This document shows, piece by piece, positions 27,028-36,772 of a DNA stretch of 64,000 bases. The notes under the pieces are model-generated. The model saw only the letters and a list, made by a program, of their open reading frames with translations, had not been told where the DNA came from and searched no databases. The stretch lies in contig NZ_QUOT01000001.1 of the NCBI RefSeq assembly GCF_003390375.1, positions 4,030,001-4,094,000 of the forward strand, written 5' to 3'. The number at the start of each line of letters is the position of its first letter. Within the stretch, counting starts at the first letter, position 1. The stretch is from Thalassotalea euphylliae (GTDB taxonomy: Bacteria > Pseudomonadota > Gammaproteobacteria > Enterobacterales > Alteromonadaceae). A program made the translations under genes and the position numbers.

Positions 27028-28002
27028 ATGAAGCTCCAACAACTAAGATACATTGTTGAGGTACTAAACAATAACCTCAATGTCTCGGCAACAGCCGAGA
27101 GCCTTTACACTTCGCAACCCGGCATTAGTAAGCAAGTTCGAATGTTGGAAGATGAATTAGGCATTCAAATTTTTGGTCGTAGCGGTAAACATTTAACCCA
27201 TGTCACTTCAGCTGGCCATGAAGTGATCAACATTGCGACAGAAATTCTCAATAAAGTTGAAGCGATCAAAGCGGTCGCCCGCGAGCATACTCAGCCAGAC
27301 GAGGGCAAGCTTCGCATCGCAACCACACACACTCAAGCGCGTTATGCATTGCCTGATGTTATTCAAGGGTTTATGAAAAAATACCCTAAAGTATCACTGC
27401 ATATGTACCAAGGCACACCGCAGCAAATAAGCGAAGCATCGGCAAAAGGTGACGCAGACTTTGCTATTGCCACTGAATCTCTGCACTTATATAACGATTT
27501 GATTATGTTGCCTTGTTATCACTGGAATCGCAGCATCATTGTTCGCAAAGACCACCCATTAGCTAAAGTGACTAATTTAACCATTGCTGATATCGCGCAG
27601 TACTCGCTTGTGACTTATGTATTTGGCTTTACGGGGCGTTCAGAGCTAGACAAAGCGTTTAGTGCCGCAGGTTGTGAGCCAAAAGTTGCCTTTACTGCAA
27701 CTGATGCGGATGTGATTAAAACATATGTACGCCTAGGTGTAGGCATTGGTGTAATTGCTACCATGGCAATGGATCCAGAAACCGACAGCGATTTAGTGGT
27801 ATTAGATGCCAGTCATTTATTTAAAGCCAGTACCACTAAAATTGGTTTTAGACGCGGTACTTTCTTACGTGGCTATATGTTCGACTTTATTGAACGCTTT
27901 GCACCGCACTTAAATCGCGACTTAGTAACGAAAGCCATGTTGTTGAAAAATAATGTCGAAATAGACGAGATGATGTCGGATATTGAGTTGCCGACTAAGT
28001 AG
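27028..28002 (+). CDS. cysB: LysR-type transcriptional regulator CysB
   Basis: Master activator of sulfate and thiosulfate assimilation, responding to N-acetylserine. 324 residues, the same length as E. coli CysB. The N-terminal winged helix-turn-helix reads MKLQQLRYIVEVLNNNLNVS, with TSQPGISKQVRMLEDELG as recognition region; the effector domain has the conserved TTHTQARYALP and the QGTPQQI and TDADVIKTYVRLGVGIG segments. ATG 27028. It stands alone between a divergent coiled-coil gene and a convergent sdaA, with a terminator after it. None of its usual targets are in the window. Confidence 0.94.
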   Translation: MKLQQLRYIVEVLNNNLNVSATAESLYTSQPGISKQVRMLEDELGIQIFGRSGKHLTHVTSAGHEVINIATEILNKVEAIKAVAREHTQPDEGKLRIATTHTQARYALPDVIQGFMKKYPKVSLHMYQGTPQQISEASAKGDADFAIATESLHLYNDLIMLPCYHWNRSIIVRKDHPLAKVTNLTIADIAQYSLVTYVFGFTGRSELDKAFSAAGCEPKVAFTATDADVIKTYVRLGVGIGVIATMAMDPETDSDLVVLDASHLFKASTTKIGFRRGTFLRGYMFDFIERFAPHLNRDLVTKAMLLKNNVEIDEMMSDIELPTK

Positions 28003-28026
28003 TGACGCTAAGTTGATATCAAAAAC

Positions 28027-28058
28027 AAAAAACGAGCCTTAACGCTCGTTTTTTTTTA
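28027..28058 (+). terminator. Terminator after cysB
   Basis: ACGAGC/GCTCGT stem (28032-28037 and 28044-28049), loop CTTAAC, extended by A and T runs and followed by nine T; it may also serve sdaA from the other side. Confidence 0.85.
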
Positions 28059-28104
28059 TGTCTGATAATTCTTTGTCGATACAAGAGCTAGCCTATACAA
28101 AGGG

Positions 28105-29481
28105 TTAACACTCGATAATATTTACCGCTAAGCCGCCACGTGACGTTTCTTTGTATTTAGTTTTCATATCGTTACCGGTATCCCACATGGTTTTAATCAC
28201 TTTATCCAGTGACACTTTATGTGTACCGGTACCGCGTAGTGCTAAGCGTGAGGCATTAATGGCTTTTACGGCGCCCATGGCGTTGCGCTCAATACATGGT
28301 ACTTGCACTAAACCACCAACGGGATCGCAGGTTAAACCAAGGTTATGTTCCATACCTATTTCTGCAGCGTTTTCCACCTGTGTTGGTGAGCCGCCCATGA
28401 TCTCGGTTAATGCGCCAGCGGCCATTGAGCAAGCCACACCAACTTCGGCTTGGCAGCCGCCTTCAGCTCCAGAGATGGTCGCGTTAGTTTTATACAAAAT
28501 ACCAATCGCTGCGGCGGTTAATAAATAGCGGATACAATCTTCATCGGTAACCGGTTTGATAAACTTGTCGTAATAGCAAAGCACAGCTGGAATAATGCCC
28601 GCTGCGCCATTGGTTGGTGCGGTAACTACGCGACTACCTGCGGCATTTTCTTCATTTACAGCCAAGGCGAATAAATTCACCCAGTCCATGGCACTTAATG
28701 GATCGTTGTTATTCTCGACCGATAACGAGCGATGCAGGGCAGGGGCGCGACGATTCACTTTTAAACCGCCGGGTAAAATGCCTTCTGTGCGCATACCGCG
28801 CTCAACGCTGTCTTTCATTGCTTGCCATATGGCAACCAAACCAGTGCGAATTGACGCTTCGTCTGATAAACACTTCTCGTTGTTCATCATGATGGTACTG
28901 ATGCTTAACCCTTTTTCGTTCGCTTCTTTAATTAACTCGTCAGCGGTTGAAAAAATATGCGGGCGTTTGATATTGGTATGCAGCGACAGTGCTTTGTCTT
29001 TTTCTTTTTCAAAATCGCAATCTTGCACGATAAAGCCGCCGCCAATGCTGTAATAGGTTTCTTCAAATATCACCTCTTCGCCTTGGTATGCGTAAAGAGT
29101 CATCGCATTGGCATGAGCAGGCAAGGTTTTACGGCGGTGATAGATAATGGCGTTTGCTTTTGGAAATGCTATTTTGTGCTCGCCCAACAAGTTAATTTGT
29201 TCACTGGCAACGGTATCCGCAAGAATTTGTTCTATCGACTCGACTGGAATGCTCTCTGGTGCTTGACCTGTAAGCCCAAGAATTACCGCTTTGCCTGTGC
29301 CATGGCCAATACCGGTTTGACCGAGCGAACCAAAAAGTTCACAACGAATGCGATCGGTTTTCGCCACTAGCGCTTGTTCAGCTAAATGTTCCGCAAATAA
29401 TTTTGCTGCTCGCATTGGCCCAACGGTGTGAGAGCTAGAAGGGCCGATACCGATGGAAAACATATCAAATACACTTATCAT
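28105..29481 (-). CDS. sdaA: L-serine dehydratase ([4Fe-4S] type)
   Basis: Deaminates L-serine to pyruvate and ammonia using an oxygen-sensitive iron-sulfur cluster. The N-terminal beta domain (SVFDMFSIGIGPSSSHTVGP) and the catalytic alpha domain (SEGA-like ISGAEGGCQAEVGVACSMAAG, GLTCDPVGGLVQVPCIERN) are fused in one chain of 458 residues. Cysteines in GGCQ, LTCD and VPCI are the cluster ligands. The chain ends in NIIEC, so Cys458 is the last residue, as in the Legionella enzyme where the C-terminal cysteine caps the cluster. ATG 29481. Divergent spacing to the left is occupied by cysB, convergent. Confidence 0.95.
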   Translation of the reverse strand: MISVFDMFSIGIGPSSSHTVGPMRAAKLFAEHLAEQALVAKTDRIRCELFGSLGQTGIGHGTGKAVILGLTGQAPESIPVESIEQILADTVASEQINLLGEHKIAFPKANAIIYHRRKTLPAHANAMTLYAYQGEEVIFEETYYSIGGGFIVQDCDFEKEKDKALSLHTNIKRPHIFSTADELIKEANEKGLSISTIMMNNEKCLSDEASIRTGLVAIWQAMKDSVERGMRTEGILPGGLKVNRRAPALHRSLSVENNNDPLSAMDWVNLFALAVNEENAAGSRVVTAPTNGAAGIIPAVLCYYDKFIKPVTDEDCIRYLLTAAAIGILYKTNATISGAEGGCQAEVGVACSMAAGALTEIMGGSPTQVENAAEIGMEHNLGLTCDPVGGLVQVPCIERNAMGAVKAINASRLALRGTGTHKVSLDKVIKTMWDTGNDMKTKYKETSRGGLAVNIIEC

Positions 29482-29530
29482 GCAAATACCTGAATAAATA
29501 ATCGTGTAATTATTTTATTGAGAAATATAA

Positions 29531-29548
29531 TTCGGTAATTTTACCGAA
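29531..29548. promoter_or_regulatory. Inverted repeat upstream of sdaA
   Basis: TTCGGTAA-TT-TTACCGAA is a perfect 8-bp-arm palindrome about 50 bp before the sdaA start, in an AT-rich promoter-like region. It could be an operator; no binding protein is evident. Confidence 0.35.
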
Positions 29549-29645
29549 AAGCTATTCAATTAAAAACACGTGTCTTATCTTGTTAGCTAAATTATAGATG
29601 ACAGTGTCAGGAATAGTTGACTAGTGATGCGTGGGCGCTTGAAGG

Positions 29646-30278
29646 TTAAGCAGGTTGCGGCATTAGGTGAGCGACTAAATCTGCGATGATGGCCGCAGTA
29701 GCTCCCCAAATTTGGTGCTCTTGGTAGGGCATAAAGTGCACATAGTGTTTATGGCCGCGATGGTACATTGGCAGTTTAGTGTGGCTATCACCGTCGATAA
29801 AATGTTTAAGCGGCACAGTAAATACCTCAGCTACTTCATTTTCATCAATTGATAAATCGAAATCGCCGCTGATCACACCAACCACAGGGGTAACATTAAA
29901 ACCGGTAACGGTGTGATAATCGCTTAGCTGACCTAGTACCGTTACCTGCTGGCGATTTAAGCCTATTTCTTCTTCTGCTTCGCGTAGTGCGGTTTCTGCT
30001 TTTGAAGCGTCTGAACTTTCGACTTTACCGCCAGGAAAGCTAATTTGCCCAGCATGATGTTTTAAATGACTGGCGCGTTTGGTTAACACTACAGATAAGG
30101 AAAGCTCGTCTTGCGCTTTGTCGCTCACAACCTCAGCATTGCTAACTTCACCTTTATTCATCTCGCAAAGTGCAATCAATACCGCCGCTTCTTTAAGTTT
30201 ACTTGGGAAAACAAATGTTTGGCTTGACGGTTCAAGTGGTTGTAGCTGAAATTTTTGAATAAAATCCTGCTTATTCAT
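29646..30278 (-). CDS. nudL: Nudix hydrolase, CoA pyrophosphatase type
   Basis: Predicted to cleave CoA and CoA derivatives to 4'-phosphopantetheine and ADP. The Nudix box is GGKVESSDASKAETALREAE followed by EEIG, and the UPF0035 signature upstream reads LTKRASHLKHHAGQISFPGG, which separates this group from general Nudix enzymes. The protein is 210 residues from ATG 30278, chosen because AAGGTGG lies about 9 bp upstream; a longer frame to 30323 has a non-family N terminus. pabB is 59 bp upstream on the same strand, so the pair is likely an operon, as seen elsewhere in gammaproteobacteria. Confidence 0.9.
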   Translation of the reverse strand: MNKQDFIQKFQLQPLEPSSQTFVFPSKLKEAAVLIALCEMNKGEVSNAEVVSDKAQDELSLSVVLTKRASHLKHHAGQISFPGGKVESSDASKAETALREAEEEIGLNRQQVTVLGQLSDYHTVTGFNVTPVVGVISGDFDLSIDENEVAEVFTVPLKHFIDGDSHTKLPMYHRGHKHYVHFMPYQEHQIWGATAAIIADLVAHLMPQPA

Positions 30279-30336
30279 AATTTTTTTCCACCTTGCTTTT
30301 GTTCTATTGCACTTGTATTGCACCTTTACCCTGCTG

Positions 30337-31806
30337 CTAGTTGGCTAGCACGGGTAGTATCTTCCTTACCTTATCAAAAGTTTCTTGGTATTCGCTATCA
30401 ACTTTTGAATCGGCTACCAAGCCGCCGCCAGCCCAGCAATAAATTTGCTGGTTTTGGCAAATTAGGGTGCGAATGGTGATGCTGGTGTCCATGTTGCCGC
30501 ATGCCGATAAATAGCCAATCGAGCCACAGTATAAATTGCGGCGATGTGGCTCTAGCTCTTCAATAATTTCCATGGCGCGAATTTTGGGTGCGCCGGTAAT
30601 TGAGCCTCCCGGAAAAGCCGCGCGCAATAGGTCGCTGCCATCGTGCTCGCTTGCTAACTCGCCTTCAACGGTACTCACCAGATGATGCACAGCAGGGAAA
30701 CTTTCAATATCAAACAACTTAGGCACTTTTACACTGCCAGCTTGGCAAACGCGGCTGAGATCATTGCGAAGTAAATCAACAATCATCAGGTTTTCCGCGC
30801 GATCTTTAGTTGAGTTACTGAGCTGCTCGGCATTGGCTTTGTCAGCCTCGGCAGTTTCACCGCGTGTTAACGTGCCTTTGATTGGTTTGGTTTGTACCTT
30901 GTTACCGGATAACTGTACAAAGCGCTCAGGTGAAATACTGACAATGCTGTGGCTTGGCAAGCGCATAAAAGCCGAGAAGGGCGCTTGGTTAGCTTCGCGA
31001 AGCTTTAGATAAGCGCTAAATTCATCCCCTTGGTAACTAGCCTGAAAACGTTGGGCAAGGTTAATTTGATAACAATCGCCCGAGTGCAAATATGCTTGTA
31101 CCTGCGCAAACTTTTGCTGATATTTCGCCTTACTCATATTCGCTTGCCAATCAGAGGTTAACGAAAAGCTTTGCTCATCGTTCTTGCTAGTTTTATCGCT
31201 GTGGTCGTTCGTAGCAGCGACCAGCGTCATTACTTTATCGGCTTGCTGTTGCCAGCTATCGCTTGGGGCAATTAAACACAGTTGCCCTTGCTGGCGATCA
31301 AACACTAGCGCCTGAGTGTAAATACCGACCGCCATTAAAGGCAAATTAATATCATCAGTAGCGATAGTCGGTAAGCGCTCAAAACAGCCGCCTAGGTCAT
31401 AACTAAAATAGCCAATCGCTCCCGTTTTAAAGGGTAAATGAGTTTTAGGAAGAGTAACCTTTTCAAAAACGCTACGTTCAAGCTGCTTTAATAGCGCTAA
31501 TGGGTCACCAGAAAACTCGCCAGCTAATGTTTGATATTCAATGCTATGAGCAACGACTTTAGTGCTGACTGTATCGGCTAGGTTATCACTATTATGTTCT
31601 TTGCGCTTCGCCGTTGTTTCTATGGTCAGCACTGGATTCGTCACAATAATGTCAAAGCGGCTATCTTGGTGATCGCTTTCGTTGGAGTCTAACCAAAAGC
31701 TCCAAGGTTGATTTGCATAGTGGGAAAATAGGCTGACAACCGCTTGTGGCTCAGAAACATTAATCGGGCGAGCAGCAAGCTCAAAACTCTTATTTAGGGC
31801 TGACAA
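30337..31806 (-). CDS. pabB: Aminodeoxychorismate synthase component I
   Basis: Combines chorismate with ammonia to form 4-amino-4-deoxychorismate for folate. The PIKGT motif with the catalytic lysine (KPIKGTLTRGETAEADK) distinguishes it from anthranilate synthase, which has PIAGT. SGDCYQINLAQRF, the LMIVDLLRNDLSRVC and the FPGGSITGAPKIRAMEII blocks are all intact. 489 residues. It starts at TTG 31806 with AGGTG 5 bp upstream. Residues about 60-75 and 205-220 are low-complexity insertions relative to what I expect. The amidotransferase PabA and lyase PabC are not in the window. Confidence 0.94.
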   Translation of the reverse strand: MSALNKSFELAARPINVSEPQAVVSLFSHYANQPWSFWLDSNESDHQDSRFDIIVTNPVLTIETTAKRKEHNSDNLADTVSTKVVAHSIEYQTLAGEFSGDPLALLKQLERSVFEKVTLPKTHLPFKTGAIGYFSYDLGGCFERLPTIATDDINLPLMAVGIYTQALVFDRQQGQLCLIAPSDSWQQQADKVMTLVAATNDHSDKTSKNDEQSFSLTSDWQANMSKAKYQQKFAQVQAYLHSGDCYQINLAQRFQASYQGDEFSAYLKLREANQAPFSAFMRLPSHSIVSISPERFVQLSGNKVQTKPIKGTLTRGETAEADKANAEQLSNSTKDRAENLMIVDLLRNDLSRVCQAGSVKVPKLFDIESFPAVHHLVSTVEGELASEHDGSDLLRAAFPGGSITGAPKIRAMEIIEELEPHRRNLYCGSIGYLSACGNMDTSITIRTLICQNQQIYCWAGGGLVADSKVDSEYQETFDKVRKILPVLAN

Positions 31807-32065
31807 ATGACACCTGTGTGGCTAGTGTTTACTTAGAAAAACTCAGTACTTTTTATCGAAAATATCTATAGTCGCAATCACAATAATTGACTAGCAGCAC
31901 TGATATAAGCAGGGTATCATATCGGCAAAAATTTAACTTTCAACTCTTGAGTCGCGGCTAAATAACCTCACTGCATTACACTCAAGGCAAAGCTTGGGCA
32001 AGCTTTAGCAATGTTGAAAGCATAAACATCAGCTCAGCAAGAGCGCTAAGAGGGCATAAAAGTAA

Positions 32066-33589
32066 ATGGCTATCATTAAACAACAAGACTTTATTGAATC
32101 GATTGCAGATGCGCTGCAATACATTTCTTACTATCATCCATTGGATTTCGTTCAAGCGCTTGAAAAGGCTTATCACAAAGAAGAAAGCCAAGCGGCAAAA
32201 GACGCCATTGCACAAATTCTAATTAACTCACGCATGTCGGCAACGGGTAAGCGTCCAATTTGTCAAGACACAGGTATTGTGACCTGTTTCGTGAAAGTAG
32301 GTATGGCTGTTCAGTGGGACAGCACTGAGTTGACCGTTCAGCAAATGGTTGATGAAGGTACGCGCCGTGCATACATGAACCCAGACAACCCATTACGTGC
32401 GTCGATTGTTGCTGACCCTGCGGGCACACGTAAAAACACTAAAGATAACACGCCATCAGTTGTTCATATCGATTTGGTGGAAGGCAACGAAGTTGAAGTT
32501 ATGATCGCTGCTAAAGGTGGCGGTAGTGAAAACAAAACCAAAATGGCGATGTTAAACCCGTCTGACTCAATTGCTGATTGGGTAGTTGAAACCTTACCAA
32601 AAATGGGCGCTGGTTGGTGTCCACCGGGTATGATTGGTATTGGTGTTGGCGGTACCGCTGAAAAAGCAGGTGTTCTAGCTAAAGAAAGCTTAATGGACCC
32701 AGTAGACATTCAAGAGTTGATTGATCGCGGCCCACAAAACGCGGAAGAAGAGTTACGTTTAGAAATTTATGAGCGTGTTAACAAGCTAGGCATTGGCGCA
32801 CAAGGCCTTGGCGGTTTAACTACTGTAGTTGATGTGAAAATTAACTCAGCACCTACTCACGCTGCGTCTAAGCCGGTGGTGATGATCCCTAACTGTGCAG
32901 CAACTCGCCACGTACATTTCTATTTAGATGGCTCAGGCCCAGCGGACTTAACACCGCCTAAATTAGAAGATTGGCCAGAAATCACTTGGGAAGTCGGTGA
33001 AAACGTACGCCGCGTTAACGTAAACGACTTGAAAAAAGCCGATGTGAGCGAATGGAAAACAGGTGAAACCTTATTGCTAAGCGGTAAGATTTTTACCGGT
33101 CGTGACGCTGCTCATAAGCGCATTCAAGAAATGATGGAAAACGGTGAAGAGCTGCCAGTAGATTTCACTGACAAGTTTATTTACTACGTAGGCCCAGTTG
33201 ATGCCATTGGCGACGAAGCAGTAGGCCCAGCAGGCCCAACAACGGCAACTCGCATGGATAAGTTCACAGATCTTATGTTATCGCAAACCGGCTTAATTGG
33301 TTCAATCGGTAAAGCAGAGCGTGGCCCAGCAACCTGCGAATCGATTAAGAACAACAAGTCTGTGTACCTAATGGCCGTAGGTGGCGCGGCATACTTAGTA
33401 TCAAAAGCGATTAAACACGCGAAAGTGGTTGCCTTTGAAGACTTAGGTATGGAAGCGATTTACGAGTTTGACGTTGAAGATATGCCAGTAACTGTCGCAG
33501 TAGACAGCACTGGTGAATCGGCTCATGTGACTGGCCCAGCAATTTGGCAGGCAAAAATCGAAGAGTTGGATGAAAAACTAGGTGCGTAG
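32066..33589 (+). CDS. fumA: Fumarate hydratase class I ([4Fe-4S])
   Basis: Interconverts fumarate and malate in the TCA cycle with a labile iron-sulfur cluster. Likely cluster ligands are C66 (RPICQDTG), C185 (GWCPPG) and C277 (IPNCAATRH), with spacing close to that of the three cysteines of E. coli FumA. The N-terminal alpha domain and C-terminal beta domain (TGRDAAHKRI, YYVGPVDA, GPTTATRMDKFTDLML) are fused; 507 residues, a little shorter than E. coli FumA. ATG 32066. It is a single-gene unit ending in a terminator at 33627. Confidence 0.95.
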   Translation: MAIIKQQDFIESIADALQYISYYHPLDFVQALEKAYHKEESQAAKDAIAQILINSRMSATGKRPICQDTGIVTCFVKVGMAVQWDSTELTVQQMVDEGTRRAYMNPDNPLRASIVADPAGTRKNTKDNTPSVVHIDLVEGNEVEVMIAAKGGGSENKTKMAMLNPSDSIADWVVETLPKMGAGWCPPGMIGIGVGGTAEKAGVLAKESLMDPVDIQELIDRGPQNAEEELRLEIYERVNKLGIGAQGLGGLTTVVDVKINSAPTHAASKPVVMIPNCAATRHVHFYLDGSGPADLTPPKLEDWPEITWEVGENVRRVNVNDLKKADVSEWKTGETLLLSGKIFTGRDAAHKRIQEMMENGEELPVDFTDKFIYYVGPVDAIGDEAVGPAGPTTATRMDKFTDLMLSQTGLIGSIGKAERGPATCESIKNNKSVYLMAVGGAAYLVSKAIKHAKVVAFEDLGMEAIYEFDVEDMPVTVAVDSTGESAHVTGPAIWQAKIEELDEKLGA

Positions 33590-33626
33590 ATCAAGGCTAG
33601 TTTGTTTTAAGCTTTAACAATTATCG

Positions 33627-33652
33627 AAAAGGCGCTGTTAGCGCCTTTTTTG
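33627..33652 (+). terminator. Terminator after fumarase
   Basis: GGCGC (33631-33635) pairs with GCGCC (33641-33645), loop TGTTA, flanked by AAAA and a T run. Confidence 0.85.
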
Positions 33653-34343
33653 TGTTTGTATTTCTGGGCATAATGGCCTCCTCATTGAGATAAGGAGGTG
33701 TCCACTAAAACGGGGGAACTGCAGCGTCCGTTTGATTGTTTTGTCATGTAATTTTTCTTACTTTACATTGGGCTGGATTAAATTCCAAACTCAGAAAGTA
33801 TACGTACCCAACCAGCCAGCAACTTACCACCACAACATGCTTAATCTGAATTTTGAGCCGCTATTTGTTCTAGAAAAATGGCGCTAAATGCTAACCGCGA
33901 AAAACATATGAACGTGCTAATAAATTCAGAAAAAGGGCGCTTAATTGAAATAACTTTCATCCTTGAAATTGTGGTGGTACACAACAGTTTATTAGATACG
34001 AAAAAACATATATTTGTTAAAGGCGCGCAATTTGCGCGCTTTCACCGTGGAAAGAAGGATTTATCTTGAACTGTGTTTATATATATATGAAATTTTATAA
34101 ATTAATGACTGATAGAGGTTGACAGTTTCTCCTTAACGAATGCCACGTTCACCTATGCTATTTTCGTATTTATTGCGCAAAAAACGCTAAATTCTGGCTA
34201 GTTTCGAGCTATTACTATCGCTAGCATTTCCTATTGTGCCAATTTATGTTACTAATAACTGTTAATATTTACAGTGCTTGTGTTAAAAGGGTTTAGCTTA
34301 GTCGCTTTGCTCGGCAAAACATAAGCGTTTTCACGGTGAGCCA
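33653..34343. other. Long non-coding stretch with a possible IS-end remnant
   Basis: About 690 bp without a convincing gene. Near 33665-33715 the minus strand reads CCCCCGTTTTAGTGGACACC, then AATGAGGAGGCCATT and an ATG that runs only 16 codons into the fumarase terminator, which looks like the end and first codons of a lost insertion sequence. A 63-codon plus frame at 33878-34069 has no ribosome binding site and no recognisable motif. A GC hairpin (AAAGGCGCGCAATTTGCGCG) lies at 34019-34038. The rest is AT-rich and holds the rmuC leader. Confidence 0.4.
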
Positions 34344-35666
34344 GTGAACGAATTTTTCCAACAGTTATCCACTAGTGAGTTATTGCTAATTTCAATACTT
34401 GCCTTAGTTATCCTTAATTTTATTATCAATTTAATTGCTGTTTTTAAGCAGAAAAACCAGAGCGAACAGCAAGCGTCAGTTGCCCGTATTGAGGGGAATT
34501 TAAGCCAGTTGATTCAGCAGTTTCAGCAGGGATATGTGAATAATCAGCACCAAATTAAAGAGTTGATGGCGGAAACTAAGTTGCAATTAATGCAGCAACA
34601 TAAGCAAAGTGATCAAAATAGTCAGCAGCAGCTCTTTGAGAAGTTTCAATCGTTAAATCAACTGTTTCGTCAGCAACAGCAGCAGTTGCAAGAGCAGCTT
34701 ACTTTGATGGCGAAAGTTAACCGTGATGAACAGGCGCAAAGTATTGAAAAGCTCACTCAGTCAACAGACAAAAGGCTGCAAGAAATTAGTGGTCAGGTGG
34801 ACAAACGCCTAAGTGAAGGCTTTGAAAAAACCACTCAAACCTTTAACGATATTCTCAAACGCTTGGCCTTAATTGACGACGCGCAAAAGAAGATTACGGA
34901 GCTTTCTAGCAATGTCGTGAGCTTACAAGAAGTGCTAGCGGATAAACGCTCGCGCGGTGCCTTTGGCGAAGTGCAGTTAAACTCGCTCGTGCGAAATGTA
35001 TTACCTGAGAGCCAATTTGCCCTGCAACATACATTGTCGAACGGTAAAATTGCCGACTGTATTTTGTTTCTGCCAAAACCGACAGGTAATGTCGTGGTTG
35101 ATTCGAAATTTCCGCTGGAAAGCTACCAAACCATGACCAACCCTGAGCATGAGTTATTGGTGCGTAAAAATGCGGAAAAGCAGTTTAAACAAGACATTAA
35201 AAAGCATATTAATGATATCGCCAGCAAGTATTTAATTGAAAATGAAACCGCTGACGGTGCGGTTATGTTTATTCCTGCTGAGGCGGTATTTGCGGAAATT
35301 CATGCCCATCATGCTGACTTAGTTGAATTTGCCAATAAACAACGTGTGTGGTTAGCATCGCCAACTACGCTCATGGCTATTTTAACTACGGCACGAGCGG
35401 TGATTAAAGACGAAGCGACTAAACAGCAAGTGCATTTAATTCAAGAGCACTTGGGTATGCTGGCACAAGACTTTGGACGCTTCCAAGGGCGCTTTAACAA
35501 CTTAGCGCGCCATATCGACCAAGCGGCGAATGATGTTAAACAAATTCATACCTCAGCAGATAAAATTACCCGTCGTTTTGAAAAAATCGAGCAAGTAGAT
35601 ATTGGCCATGAACAAGTAGACATGCGCCAAGATGCGGAAGCTAATCCATTGCTTTCTGAAAATTAA
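34344..35666 (+). CDS. rmuC: DNA recombination protein RmuC
   Basis: Membrane-anchored nuclease-fold protein that limits inversions between short repeats in E. coli. An N-terminal transmembrane helix (residues about 10-33) is followed by a long Q-rich coiled coil (40-200) and the RmuC domain: DKRSRGAFGEVQL, VVDSKFPLESY, ETADGAVMFIPAEAVFAEIH and the ARAVIKDEATKQQ region. 440 residues. GTG 34344 with GGTGAG upstream. The last codons and stop are duplicated 18 bp downstream (35653-35683). Confidence 0.92.
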   Translation: MNEFFQQLSTSELLLISILALVILNFIINLIAVFKQKNQSEQQASVARIEGNLSQLIQQFQQGYVNNQHQIKELMAETKLQLMQQHKQSDQNSQQQLFEKFQSLNQLFRQQQQQLQEQLTLMAKVNRDEQAQSIEKLTQSTDKRLQEISGQVDKRLSEGFEKTTQTFNDILKRLALIDDAQKKITELSSNVVSLQEVLADKRSRGAFGEVQLNSLVRNVLPESQFALQHTLSNGKIADCILFLPKPTGNVVVDSKFPLESYQTMTNPEHELLVRKNAEKQFKQDIKKHINDIASKYLIENETADGAVMFIPAEAVFAEIHAHHADLVEFANKQRVWLASPTTLMAILTTARAVIKDEATKQQVHLIQEHLGMLAQDFGRFQGRFNNLARHIDQAANDVKQIHTSADKITRRFEKIEQVDIGHEQVDMRQDAEANPLLSEN

Positions 35667-35683
35667 CGAGTTTCTGAAAATTA
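35653..35683. repeat. 13-bp direct repeat at the rmuC stop
   Basis: TTTCTGAAAATTA occurs at 35653-35665 and again at 35671-35683, an 18-bp period. The first copy encodes the last residues and part of the stop region of rmuC. Confidence 0.6.
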
Positions 35684-36772
35684 GCTATCGCTTGGCGATT
35701 GAAAAATTTGCACGCGATTTCGGCCAAGTTCTTTAGCTAAGTAAAGTGCTTTATCTGCGTGCACTAATACTTCTTTTAGCGTGCTGGCATCATTGCTTTT
35801 GCTGGCAATACCGAAGCTAACGGTACAGTGCAAATGCTGCTCACCTACTAATGGAATGCGGTGCTGGCTGATGGTAATACGCATTTGCTCAGCAATGTTA
35901 TTCGCTTCTGACAACGTTGTATCAGGTAGTATTATCGCGAATTCTTCACCGCCAATGCGGGCAAGCATATCTTGCTCGCGCTTTTGGGCAGCCATTAACT
36001 TTGTGACTTGTGTTAGGCATAAATCGCCAACAAAGTGACCATGCTGATCATTGATACGTTTAAAGTGGTCAATATCCACCAATATGATGGTCAGCGGGCG
36101 ATTAAGGTGCTTCGTTGATTCAAGTAAACTGCTGCCGTGTTCAAAGAAAGCGTGTCGGTTTGATAAGCCAGTTAAGGCATCGGTCGTTGCTTGTTTAGTT
36201 AGCTTTAATTCATTAGCTTCAATTTCATTGGCAAATAATGTTAGCACTAAAATGACTTCGAGCATGATCACTAAAACAACTGATTGATAAAGAATGTGGT
36301 TAAAGCTGTCAGACAGCTCAATCAGTGGGGCTGGGTTTAGTGTGTTTTCACAGTAAAAGTATAAAACGAGCGCGATTAAACTTAGGGTAACTTTCTCTGT
36401 TTTTTCTCTTAATTCAAACAGTAAAAATACGCCAGTAGGGACGAGGAAAAAATATAAATGAAAGCCTGTTGCGTTGGTAACATACAAATTTGTACATACC
36501 ACTAAGTGCAACATTAAGGTGACAAAAAACCAGATTTTACCGCCGCGAAATGCTTGAAAATAGTTGAACACTAGCGTGACGACATAGGCTAGCGTGAATA
36601 CGCAGTTGATTAACGCGACTGATATGTTGTCGAGCACAAAGGCGTAAGCAAACGTGTAAAGGCCTGAAACTAGGGTGGTGATAACGCCTATCAAATTCAT
36701 CATCCTGACCTTATTGGTCACTGAAAAGCTTTGATGGGCAATGCCTGTAGTAAGTAGTTTTTGAAACAACAT
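35681..36772 (-). CDS. Membrane diguanylate cyclase (GGDEF)
   Basis: Six or so N-terminal transmembrane helices (residues about 25-190) precede a GGDEF domain (about 200-355) with ATTDALTGLSNRHAFF, DIDHFKRINDQHGHFVGD and the active-site GGEEF. The allosteric I-site RxxD (REQD) lies five residues before GGEEF, so product inhibition by c-di-GMP is likely. The membrane part resembles a small integral sensor but I do not recognise a named sensor type. 363 residues. ATG 36772. Convergent with rmuC, and upstream NSS transporter is on the same strand 150 bp away. Confidence 0.9.
   Translation of the reverse strand: MLFQKLLTTGIAHQSFSVTNKVRMMNLIGVITTLVSGLYTFAYAFVLDNISVALINCVFTLAYVVTLVFNYFQAFRGGKIWFFVTLMLHLVVCTNLYVTNATGFHLYFFLVPTGVFLLFELREKTEKVTLSLIALVLYFYCENTLNPAPLIELSDSFNHILYQSVVLVIMLEVILVLTLFANEIEANELKLTKQATTDALTGLSNRHAFFEHGSSLLESTKHLNRPLTIILVDIDHFKRINDQHGHFVGDLCLTQVTKLMAAQKREQDMLARIGGEEFAIILPDTTLSEANNIAEQMRITISQHRIPLVGEQHLHCTVSFGIASKSNDASTLKEVLVHADKALYLAKELGRNRVQIFQSPSDS

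Noticed and set aside
28151..28528. Long plus-strand frames opposite sdaA
   Set aside because: Antisense shadows of a clearly conserved dehydratase; no family resemblance of their own.
31982..32215. Minus-strand frame of 77 codons over the fumarase start
   Set aside because: It covers the leader and beginning of the well-supported fumarase gene on the opposite strand; no motif or ribosome binding site.
33878..34069. Plus-strand frame of 63 codons after fumarase
   Set aside because: No ribosome binding site, no recognisable domain, and in an area of decayed sequence; left in the description of the gap.
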